Below, in pieces: positions 59,501-62,046 of a stretch of DNA of 64,000 bases; the first letter of the stretch is position 1; every line of letters begins with the position of its first letter. The notes under the pieces were generated by a model, which was given only the letters and a program-made list of their open reading frames with translations, did not search any database and had not been told where the DNA came from. The translations under genes were made by a program, and so were the position numbers. The DNA is from Liolophura sinensis (lineage: Eukaryota > Mollusca > Polyplacophora > Chitonida > Chitonidae): NCBI RefSeq assembly GCF_032854445.1, contig NC_088298.1, positions 23,337,295-23,401,294 on the forward strand, in the 5' to 3' direction.

Positions 59501-62046
59501 CCCTCATGTGGAGCCTCTAAATGATAATGTATCTGGGACTGGTCACCACAACAACAACTCCATATGGACATGTGGTACCTGTTTGTCAATCAGGAGATTG
59601 CCGTAAATACCCTACATATCCGTGAGCGTCCACATGGGAATACACTGAAACCTGTCAAATCAGGTACCTTCTCCCTAGCACCTGTTCAATCTCAACTGAC
59701 CGCTGGTCTGTAGCAATGGATCGAGTAATCTGGTTAACAAACTACAATTCCACCCCTGACTACATCCTGTAATTCTTCAGCCTTTTCACATGTTTACAAC
59801 GTGTTAATTCAAGCAAATTCTGAAGGCATTATTCTGTGAAGGCTGATAAAATCATATTTTCTGCAAAGCCTTGAAATTGGTCAATCCAACCAATGTAGTT
59901 TTGTCTCCAAATTCAAATTAAAAATATGCATAAATTGCACTGAAAGTTGCTCTTTCATACGCGAAAATGTTGAGGAATAAGAGTAGCATATTTTGCCAGA
60001 TTTTGAGAGGTATTTGATGTTTGTTTGGAAGGTGGGATGATATCCTCCTCGGAAAGTTTCTGCACCAAAAGTAATATTTGAAGGCCATTATTATCCTCTA
60101 AAAATGCACTTTTTTGATCAAAATATTAGGCCATTTTTATAGAAGTAGTTTGAACACAAAACATCACTGTGAAGGTGGACATGAACAACTGACTACACAG
60201 CTTGGACTCAAAAGTAAACATTCCCCATGGCAAAATACCTCAAAATTTGATCCCAAAAACCTTACATACACATGAATGTACATTATCAAATTCTATATTC
60301 TCACTTCCACATGTGGATGGATGATTTTTAACACAATTTATTATGATGAAAAAAAAGGTTTCACAAGTCCAAAGATCCACATGCTTGAAGAATAAGACAA
60401 TCATCTGGCATCAAGGGAAACAAACACAGCCCATTATTATCCAGTATTGAAAGTTTCACCGTGAGCTAGTCATGTGATCTAGATAACAATGACATAGCAT
60501 TGGTGTAGAATCGTATATGACATTTAATCAAGACCAGGTAAACGTTAGGCGGCAGGACCTGACCTCATTTTTACTGACATCAAACGTTCCATTTCCACGC
60601 TGGTTATCATGACATCACATTAGGGCCAGTACGACATTATTATAGAAGATGATGCATATCATTATGACATTGTGCAGCAATCCATTTTTGATGTACGCAT
60701 AACAATGGCTCAAGGCCTTGCTTCACCCCAGCGTCACCTCATGGAATAGGAAATATGCCGCCTCACTAATATGTAACTCCGTCTGTCTGTCGGTCAACTT
60801 TTTGACATCCTCTCTTTAACATGGGGGCAATGTGTTGAAGACAACAAACTCTTTGCGGAAAATTTATCTATACAGACAATACCAACAAACGGTCGTTTCT
60901 CAAGAAAGTTTGAAAATATCTTACCCTACATGTGTGTACCACCCAACGACATTAGCAATCATATAATCTGATGAAATCAGTTGTTTTTTTTATTTCGAAT
61001 TTTTAACCAAAAGCTCTGAAATCAGCCAACTGGAGGAAAATTCCCATGCCTGAACACACATATGAGTAGCCCTGATACGTTAACAGATTGCCCACCAATC
61101 TCCACCGCCCAGGTAGGAACGCACAATCCACTGCACAGCTTGGACCTGAAGTACTTCAGCTGCGAAAGTTCTCCATTCAAAACACCACTTCAGGGTTAAA
61201 GGCAGAATGATCTAATCATAAGTCCTTTAGGAAGGTTAAACGGTTTCCCAGTGACTTTCCACTGATTATTTATCGACTTACCTGGCATCTCTTTGGGCAG
61301 CCCCTCCCGCTGTCAGAGTCTTTATGAAAATCCCCAGTTTTTCCAGACCAGAGTCAGCTCCAACTCCCATACCGATAATACTCAACCCCAGTCCTTCGGG
61401 GCCTGAAAACAGGTTTCAAGGTCGTGAGATCAGAGATCAATATGGGTTTTGAGATCACATTTAGTAGAGTAGAGGGTGCGTCAAGGTCAAAGCTAATTTA
61501 GTGGTTTCCAGTACAGTCGTACGTGGGAAGGTCTGCCAGCAACTAGTGCATTGTTGTGGGTTTCCCCAGGCTCTGCCCGGTTTCCTAACACCATAATACT
61601 GCATGCCATCGTATTAGTGAAATATTCTTGAGGTCAGTATAAAACAGTCAAATACATAAATGAACCTAATTTTAACAATATTTGAACATTTCTGGCTTTT
61701 GCGATATCAGACTGGTCAGATAAATCAAGATCATACTTACAACGTCAAGGTCAGATTTACAATGAGAAGTAAATAATCGTACATGAGAAGTCATGACGAT
61801 GTCAAGTCTGTCAGCATTTGGCCAATCACACAAGTGGTCAGAGTCTATCAAAACTACCTCTCTGGGATACATTCTGTCTACATTAAGTTTCCAACACAGC
61901 TAGAAAGGCCTACCTTTCTCCAAGTCCACGGGAAACACCTCCATCTTCTCCACCCGCTTCTCAAGCTCGTACTCTGCCGAGGCGGCGACAGGGTCAATGT
62001 CTTCATTACGACGGTCGTATTCTTCCCCAGAGTATGTACAAAACAC
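23251..62046 (-). CDS. PPP1R9A: Neurabin, PP1- and actin-binding scaffold with PDZ and SAM domains (gene level; 20 exons; 5' end right of window)
   Basis: Neurabins tether protein phosphatase 1 to F-actin at cell cortex and synapses. Twenty exons join in phase into 2,727 nt (908 codons plus stop, counted from the first codon in the window). Domains, in that numbering: a conserved pre-PDZ segment [16 protein letters not shown] (about 23-38); PDZ about 46-128 with carboxylate loop [10 protein letters not shown]; acidic linker; coiled coil about 260-410; Ser/Pro-rich linker; SAM about 812-877; and a Lys/Glu-rich tail ending KLFAKRK. A SAM domain is typical of neurabin-1 and of invertebrate neurabin/spinophilin, and absent from vertebrate spinophilin. 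The actin-binding and KIxF PP1-docking regions, encoded upstream of the pre-PDZ exon in vertebrates, should lie beyond base 64,000. All splice sites are GT-AG. As the sole invertebrate-type homologue it may be orthologous to both vertebrate neurabins. Confidence 0.95.
23528..23568. repeat. (TA)n microsatellite
   Basis: About 20 uninterrupted TA units directly before a SINE pair, inside the intron that splits the SAM domain. Confidence 0.95.
23569..23857 (+). mobile_element. Two tandem SINE S copies, both lacking the head
   Basis: Two segments of about 140 bp, each starting tataacctgccagcaacct, continuing gtcgtgggttt, ccatcataatgctggccgcc, atcgtataagtgaaatattc and gtaaaacaccaatca with an AATA-type tail. 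They share private variants (cctgccag, gccgccatcg), so the second is a tandem duplicate of the first, not an independent insertion. Each duplicate carries a short TA run at its left end. Confidence 0.9.
23922..25184 (+). repeat. 48-bp minisatellite, about 26 copies, open for 433 codons
   Basis: Unit: ctctatgctgtacgtctatc, acactgtcatcgctgttctg, gttttact. As 48 is a multiple of three and the plus-strand unit has no stop in two frames, very long open frames appear (peptide [16 protein letters not shown] repeated). The 433-codon frame begins at a TTG at 23,883, not an ATG. Copies show a higher order: the block 24,229-24,420 recurs almost unchanged 240 bp later. The array lies in the last intron of neurabin, antisense to it. 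There is no promoter-like, splice or homology evidence for a protein. Confidence 0.93.
25261..25437 (-). CDS. PPP1R9A: Neurabin exon: SAM domain, first part
   Basis: A 177-bp, phase 0-0 exon with acceptor AATTTCTATAG and donor TTGAAG/GTAAGG. After [16 protein letters not shown] it encodes [20 protein letters not shown], then [30 protein letters not shown]...F and G..LL.LD..KL are the SAM hallmarks and match neurabin-1 closely. Confidence 0.96.
25688..25850 (-). mobile_element. SINE S copy, minus strand, head missing
   Basis: On the plus strand: atttatttatttatccaatt, ggtgttttacgttgttctca, agaatatttcacttttatga, then aacccacaaccatccacaga and ccagaccttcccactt. The tRNA-like head is absent. In the intron before the SAM exon. 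Confidence 0.88.
26263..26325 (-). mobile_element. Strongly diverged SINE S 3' fragment
   Basis: Only gatttatttgaatgcaattt, atgccggactcaagaatatg and a trace of the following block are recognisable. Confidence 0.5.
26465..26580 (-). CDS. PPP1R9A: Neurabin exon: acidic segment before SAM
   Basis: A 116-bp exon from acceptor TTCCATCACAG to donor ACAGAT/GTAAGT. It reads [20 protein letters not shown] then [18 protein letters not shown] and ends in phase 0, directly before the SAM exon. Confidence 0.9.
27155..27382 (+). mobile_element. Inverted-repeat element family A, copy 1
   Basis: Begins ctgttaattcttcaaggttt and ends gtagaggaattaagatag, the two ends being inverted versions of each other. The interior has gcaaggtgtttgttcaag, ttctgaaggtgttattctgt and gcataaattgcccagaaag, shared with the other A copies. 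No coding capacity, so a MITE-like non-autonomous element. Confidence 0.75.
28076..28761 (+). repeat. Mosaic minisatellite of 24-bp and 37-bp units
   Basis: Head-to-tail copies of aggtaggtccagcaactggt gttt (24 bp), many extended by the 13-bp insert aggtatggtgttt to 37 bp. Short and long units alternate irregularly over about 690 bp. Located in the neurabin intron 26,581-29,798. Confidence 0.95.
29017..29190 (+). repeat. Degenerate short tandem repeat
   Basis: Repeated phrases gggagcattcagt, tttggtgacaacaac and tacatgctaggtgggag recur four or five times with many differences. A decayed tandem array in the same neurabin intron. Confidence 0.6.
29799..29981 (-). CDS. PPP1R9A: Neurabin exon: Gly/Pro-rich linker
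   Basis: A 183-bp exon from acceptor GACGTTTTAG to donor AGAG/GTATAG. It encodes [20 protein letters not shown], then [14 protein letters not shown] and a Ser/Arg-rich end. [10 protein letters not shown] could bind SH3 domains. Phase 1 at both ends fits. The plus-strand open frame over it is a shadow. Confidence 0.88.
30859..31016 (-). CDS. PPP1R9A: Neurabin exon: Ser-rich linker with alternative tandem donors
   Basis: The exon begins after acceptor GTCTTTGTAG and encodes [20 protein letters not shown] then [20 protein letters not shown]. Two donors are possible: CTCAG/GTAAAT (end at 30,871, 146 bp) and GGGAG/GTAAGT (end at 30,859, 158 bp). They differ by 12 nt, so both keep the frame, adding GKWG if the distal one is used. 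The distal donor is closer to consensus. Joined to the exon before, it makes SRRGS, a PKA-type site. Confidence 0.88.
31861..31928 (+). repeat. Three-copy tandem repeat, about 25 bp
   Basis: Three copies of agagttgtagttatcttaga followed by a short variable spacer. Confidence 0.7.
32189..32404 (-). CDS. PPP1R9A: Neurabin exon: basic patch and Pro/Ser linker
   Basis: A 216-bp exon between acceptor GATTTCCAG and donor TCGAG/GTAAAG. It encodes [20 protein letters not shown], then a low-complexity Ala/Pro/Ser stretch ending DSTSEQSLS. The KKKRLP patch could be a basic interaction or nuclear localisation signal. It ends in phase 2. Confidence 0.9.
32405..33167 (-). other. Neurabin intron, unremarkable part
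   Basis: No exon or repeat recognised. Antisense and sense open frames here (for example 32,399-32,707 minus) run out of the exon at 32,404 and are not coding. Confidence 0.6.
33168..33394. mobile_element. Inverted-repeat element family F
   Basis: The left end aaaatggatgctggtcattt then cagaaaatactcctttggaa and the right end ttccaaaggggtgttttcaa then aaatctctggcatccatttt are inverted repeats of about 40 bp. Total about 227 bp. The interior contains a second pair, ataatattagaccaag, twice in direct orientation. No open frame. MITE-like; found once in this window. Confidence 0.7.
34024..34508 (+). repeat. Minisatellite, about 27-31-bp unit
   Basis: About 17 copies of aggtcacatatgctgtacaa then ggacaaagttt, some lacking the 'atat' and others with caaggtcaaag or caagtct variants. 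It lies 375 bp downstream of the candidate microexon in the same neurabin intron. Confidence 0.93.
34884..34904 (-). CDS. PPP1R9A: Candidate neurabin 21-nt microexon
   Basis: On the minus strand acceptor GGCTCTATGTAG is followed by 21 bases and a strong donor GAT/GTAAGTATT. Entry in phase 2 and exit in phase 2 fit exactly between the exons at 36,094 and 32,404: it completes Gly, adds LPESEQ and begins Ile. Skipping it also keeps the frame, so it would be a cassette. The pyrimidine tract is weak and a TGC lies 16-18 bases before the acceptor AG, both usual for neural microexons. No conservation can be tested here. Confidence 0.55.
34905..36093 (-). other. Neurabin intron upstream of the microexon
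   Basis: About 1.2 kb of AT-rich intron with no SINE, tandem array or inverted-repeat element recognised, unlike most neighbouring introns. An A-rich stretch (35,370-35,400) has aaccaaacaaaacc repeats. Confidence 0.55.
36094..36176 (-). CDS. PPP1R9A: Neurabin exon: acidic Ser linker
   Basis: An 83-bp exon following a long poly-T acceptor and ending GACGG before donor GTGCGT. It encodes [20 protein letters not shown] then ETWIKHD. Phase 0 at entry and 2 at exit match both neighbours. The poly-T tract before it is a run of about twelve T. Confidence 0.82.
36919..37172. mobile_element. Inverted-repeat element family D, complete copy
   Basis: The core 36,938-37,153 starts TAAGGTGGGCTTTATGAACC and ends GGTTCATAAAACCCACCTTA. 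The inverted repeats extend inward about 50 bp to the paired tctgacatcac / gtgacgtcaga. Outside it the repeat continues imperfectly through ttcaaacatttgaa on both sides. TA at each border fits a TA target duplication as in Tc1/mariner-type MITEs. A half copy lies at 3,924-4,040. Confidence 0.82.
37306..37478 (-). CDS. PPP1R9A: Neurabin exon: linker with basic patch
   Basis: A 173-bp exon from acceptor TTTTCTCCAAG to donor CAG/GTGAGT. It reads [20 protein letters not shown], then a Ser/Leu stretch and [13 protein letters not shown]. It begins by completing an Asp codon and ends in phase 0. The acceptor AAG is weaker than most but phase agrees on both sides. Confidence 0.88.
37607..37766 (+). 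mobile_element. Inverted-repeat element family A, copy 2 (shortened)
   Basis: Starts ctgtaattcttcaacttttt, has caaggcgttcgtttattcaa and gaaagcattattctatg, and ends tttgaggaataagggtag. The 'cataaattgcactgaaag' block is missing. Confidence 0.75.
38699..38791 (-). CDS. PPP1R9A: Neurabin exon: Ser-rich linker
   Basis: A 93-bp exon bounded by acceptor GTTAATTACAG and donor CCCAG/GTACGT. It encodes [20 protein letters not shown] then [10 protein letters not shown]. Many Ser-Asp/Glu pairs suggest acidophilic kinase sites. Not conserved enough to name from itself; phase and position assign it. Confidence 0.88.
39016..39200 (+). mobile_element. Inverted-repeat element family E, diverged copy
   Basis: Contains taaaggacctaaaattttgc, the block tattacttctggtgctgata and ggtaggatatcacccttcct, and ends ggtttaggtcatttgcccc. 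It aligns by eye with the copy at 42,789-43,008. Confidence 0.6.
39707..39848 (-). CDS. PPP1R9A: Neurabin exon: end of coiled coil, start of Ser/Pro linker
   Basis: A 142-bp exon from acceptor TCCATTTCCAG to donor AAAG/GTGAGT. It reads [20 protein letters not shown] then a Pro/Lys/Ser region ([14 protein letters not shown]). The helical part is the counterpart of the vertebrate IRDLEAEVFRL segment. Ends in phase 1. Confidence 0.92.
40235..40331 (-). CDS. PPP1R9A: Neurabin exon: coiled coil
   Basis: A 97-bp exon between acceptor TTCTACCTCCAG and donor GACAGG/GTGAGA. It encodes [20 protein letters not shown] then [12 protein letters not shown], continuing the helix begun by the preceding exon, and ends in phase 0. 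Confidence 0.93.
40665..40786 (-). CDS. PPP1R9A: Neurabin exon: coiled coil
   Basis: A 122-bp exon from acceptor ATTTGCTTAG to donor CAAAG/GTGAGA. It encodes [18 protein letters not shown] then [32 protein letters not shown].[FY]QQ is a strongly conserved neurabin/spinophilin motif. It ends in phase 2. Confidence 0.95.
41484..41624 (+). mobile_element. Inverted-repeat element family B, partial
   Basis: Contains ttatttctctacactgcaca, gttctgtcaaaatatttcaa, attattggaggcagaggcgg and ends gttgaaaaggttgaagaatt agggta. The right terminus is the inverted form of the family A left terminus. Confidence 0.65.
42111..42332 (+). mobile_element. Inverted-repeat element family A, copy 3
   Basis: Starts cttgtaattcttcaacattt, has ttcaagcaacttctgaaggt, ccaatgtagttttgtctcca and gcatacattgcactgcaag, and ends aaaggttgaggaaataagag ta. 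Near full length. Confidence 0.78.
42789..43008. mobile_element. Inverted-repeat element family E, complete copy
   Basis: Starts CACCCTAAATGACCTCAAAT TT and ends AAATTTATGGTCACTTACGG; the ends are inverted repeats. TA stands on both sides. The interior has attatttttggtggtgaaac and aatagaatatcatcccg. Other copies are at 39.0, 49.6, 49.8 and 60.0 kb. Confidence 0.72.
43501..43629 (-). CDS. PPP1R9A: Neurabin exon: coiled coil
   Basis: A 129-bp, phase 0-0 exon with 43 codons ([20 protein letters not shown], then [20 protein letters not shown]). Acceptor CCTTTTTCAG, donor CAG/GTACAT. Heptad-like spacing of Leu and Ala and high charge support a coiled coil, which mediates oligomerisation in the family. 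Confidence 0.92.
44228..44281 (-). CDS. PPP1R9A: Neurabin exon: start of coiled coil (18 codons)
   Basis: A 54-bp, phase 0-0 exon encoding [18 protein letters not shown], with acceptor AAATATCTGCAG and donor GTAAGA. It matches the vertebrate sequence in which KxAVTEAEIxKLKxK opens the coiled coil. Confidence 0.94.
44470..44649 (+). mobile_element. SINE S copy, head missing
   Basis: Starts tgctggcttcctctccggcc, then gtaagtgggaaggtctgcca, gtcgtgggtttcccccgggc, ataatgctggccgccgtcgt, aagtgaaatattcttgagta and an AATA-type tail. Close to consensus, so a relatively young copy, in the neurabin intron before the exon at 44,281. Confidence 0.92.
44962..45198 (-). CDS. PPP1R9A: Neurabin exon: acidic linker
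   Basis: This 237-bp, phase 0-0 exon runs from acceptor ATGTATTCAG to donor AAGGAG/GTAAGA. It encodes a run of eight Glu, Pro/Ser segments, then [20 protein letters not shown] and FVKLKE. The IEVF[DE]L motif and the final lysine-rich start of the coiled coil match the vertebrate neurabin order. Confidence 0.93.
45534..45762 (+). repeat. Minisatellite, 22-bp unit, about 10 copies
   Basis: Units of taagttcatttcccctggtg tc with single-base changes (catggtg, ctagtg). In the 665-bp neurabin intron 45,199-45,863, of which it makes up about a third. Confidence 0.94.
45864..46083 (-). CDS. PPP1R9A: Neurabin exon: end of PDZ and basic/acidic helix
   Basis: This 220-bp exon follows acceptor TTACTTTTACAG and ends GACAAG before GTGGGG. 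It begins [20 protein letters not shown], the family's PDZ end, then has a charged helical stretch ([19 protein letters not shown]) and an acidic run ending [11 protein letters not shown]. The plus-strand open frame over the same bases is a shadow. Confidence 0.95.
46390..46403. repeat. Poly-G run after (GT)n
   Basis: A TG repeat followed by about 14 G, in a neurabin intron. It could fold into a G-quadruplex and may vary in length. Confidence 0.8.
47619..47723 (-). CDS. PPP1R9A: Neurabin exon: PDZ domain, second half
   Basis: This 105-bp exon between acceptor GTTTTTAG and donor GTCAA/GTAAGT encodes [20 protein letters not shown] then [14 protein letters not shown]. It contains the strand and helix that close the PDZ groove. 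It is separated from the first half by 13.6 kb of intron. Confidence 0.96.
47724..50482 (-). other. First part of the 13.6-kb neurabin PDZ intron
   Basis: No exon recognised. It holds two family E copies in succession at 49,561-49,978 (listed separately). The open frames here have no domain or splice support. Confidence 0.55.
49561..49978 (+). mobile_element. Two successive family E copies
   Basis: First copy: cctatcctaaatgaccacaa, catgactaacttgtccattc, ttctactggaaaattttatg, ctgaaaataataattgcaac. Second copy from about 49,830: taccctaaatgatctaaaat, catgacttaactcgctcaat, then caccaaaaataatatttt. The second looks right-truncated. Confidence 0.65.
50483..50675 (-). mobile_element. SINE S copy, minus strand
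   Basis: On the plus strand: tatttatttcttgatttgat, tggtgttttacacccttcaa, gaatatttcacttatatgat, ttgctggaaggccttctcat, agccagcatgaactggactt, gaactcatagtgatcacatt. It includes the B-box region but not the full head. Confidence 0.9.
50981..51186 (+). mobile_element. Inverted-repeat element family A, copy 4
   Basis: Starts ctactgtaattcttcaacct tttc and ends ggaaaggctgaggaattagg gtac. The interior has the shared blocks gcaaggtgtttactcaag, attctgaaagcattattctg and tgataaaatcatactttttg. TA at both borders. Confidence 0.82.
51695..51795 (+). mobile_element. Second SINE-like family (T), with (GAAT)n
   Basis: A (gaat)n run leads into gatcatggtttaacgccaca and attatttcagccatatcgtg gcgag. The same core is found at 53.95 and 62.95 kb. 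It has the appearance of an ancient interspersed element common in molluscan-type genomes, from memory. Confidence 0.6.
52308..52630. mobile_element. Inverted-repeat element family C, copy 1
   Basis: Starts taccttaattcttctaattt and ends acaaattagaagaattagag ta. The interior has ggtctgctttttttagccaa, cacatggttagtgcatcgaa and acttttccaaacaactg, shared with copies at 55.2 and 57.3 kb. Confidence 0.75.
53031..53063 (+). repeat. G-rich tract with G-quadruplex pattern
   Basis: ggggttggggggcgggagga followed by 13 G: at least four G-runs separated by one- or two-base loops. Located in the PDZ intron of neurabin, on the strand opposite to the transcript. Confidence 0.8.
53945..54016 (-). mobile_element. 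Family T element, minus strand
   Basis: On the plus strand: tatcgccacgatacggctga aatattgccggtgtggcatt tagccgtaatcattcattta, the reverse of the core at 51.7 kb. Confidence 0.6.
54740..54963 (-). mobile_element. SINE S copy, minus strand
   Basis: On the plus strand: tttaatttatttgattggtg, aaatattcaacttatatgat, tagcattatggtgcgaggaa, agaccttcccacgtatggct, gaagccaacatgagctggac, gaactcacagtgattgcatt. Includes the B-box region; the 5' head is missing. Confidence 0.9.
55191..55413. mobile_element. Inverted-repeat element family C, copy 2
   Basis: Starts taccctatttattctaattt and ends ccaaaattttagacgaatta ggtta. The interior has cgaattaggttat's partner blocks catctaatgaacaacatact and tttacttttccaaaaggctg. 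Confidence 0.75.
55711..55867 (-). mobile_element. Inverted-repeat element family A, copy 5, with 36-bp internal duplication
   Basis: Reverse orientation: starts cttaccttgattcctcaacc, continues aaagcaactttcagtgcaat, and then has ttggtgacaaaactacattg tttggatttgccaatt twice in direct tandem. One end is missing. Confidence 0.65.
56414..56635 (+). mobile_element. Inverted-repeat element family A, copy 6
   Basis: Starts ctgtgatcattcaacatttt, has ttcaagcatcttctgaaggc, gataaaattacactttttgt, gcataaattgcactgaaagt, and ends gagaaaaagatgagaaagta aggta. Confidence 0.72.
57346..57574. mobile_element. Inverted-repeat element family C, copy 3
   Basis: Starts taccctatttcttctaattc and ends aactttagaagaatcagggt a. 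Interior blocks tgcatggttagtgcatctaa tgaacaacatgctcata and cagcactactaatacctatc are shared with copies 1 and 2. TA stands at both ends. Confidence 0.78.
58036..58253 (+). mobile_element. Inverted-repeat element family B, copy 1
   Basis: Starts ttttgccaaccttttcaatc, has caattattatgaaaatgatg, ataaaactgcgcaaattag, cccatagttctcccagaatc, and ends ggaggctgaaacggttgaat taa. Confidence 0.68.
58631..58849 (+). mobile_element. Inverted-repeat element family B, copy 2
   Basis: Starts tactgtaaatcttcaacatt ttcgactgcc and ends caagagttgaaaaattaagg ta. The interior matches copy 1 at ataattattatgaaaatgat, aagctgcgcagattttttct and attctatggttctgtcagag. It lies about 380 bp from copy 1. Confidence 0.72.
59761..59986 (+). 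mobile_element. Inverted-repeat element family A, copy 7
   Basis: Starts tacatcctgtaattcttcag and ends gcgaaaatgttgaggaataa gagta. The interior has ttcaagcaaattctgaaggc, ccaatgtagttttgtctcca and gcataaattgcactgaaagt. A family E fragment follows at once (59,988-60,135). Confidence 0.8.
59988..60135 (+). mobile_element. Family E fragment next to a family A copy
   Basis: Contains gatgtttgtttggaaggtgg, gatgatatcctcctcggaaa and ctgcaccaaaagtaatattt, as in the copies at 42.8 and 49.6 kb. The termini are not clear. Confidence 0.55.
61282..61402 (-). CDS. PPP1R9A: Neurabin exon: PDZ domain, first half
   Basis: This 121-bp exon between acceptor CTGTTTTCAG and donor CCAG/GTAAGT encodes [20 protein letters not shown], then [23 protein letters not shown] is the carboxylate-binding loop of the PDZ fold. 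It ends in phase 2 (Arg split). The following intron is the longest in the gene. Confidence 0.96.
61518..61664 (+). mobile_element. SINE S copy, head missing
   Basis: Contains gtacgtgggaaggtctgcca, gttgtgggtttccccaggct, ctgcccggtttcctaacacc, cgtattagtgaaatattctt and a diverged AT tail. In the 511-bp intron between the first two neurabin exons of the window. Confidence 0.85.
61914..62046 (-). CDS. PPP1R9A: Neurabin exon: conserved segment before the PDZ domain
   Basis: This 133-bp exon runs from acceptor GTGATTTGCAG to donor GAAAG/GTAGGC. It reads [19 protein letters not shown] then [16 protein letters not shown] and VFPVDLEK, almost identical to the vertebrate segment that directly follows the PP1-binding motif. 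It starts in phase 0 and ends in phase 1. It is the most 5' neurabin exon in the window; 62,047-64,000 is intron. Confidence 0.95.
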
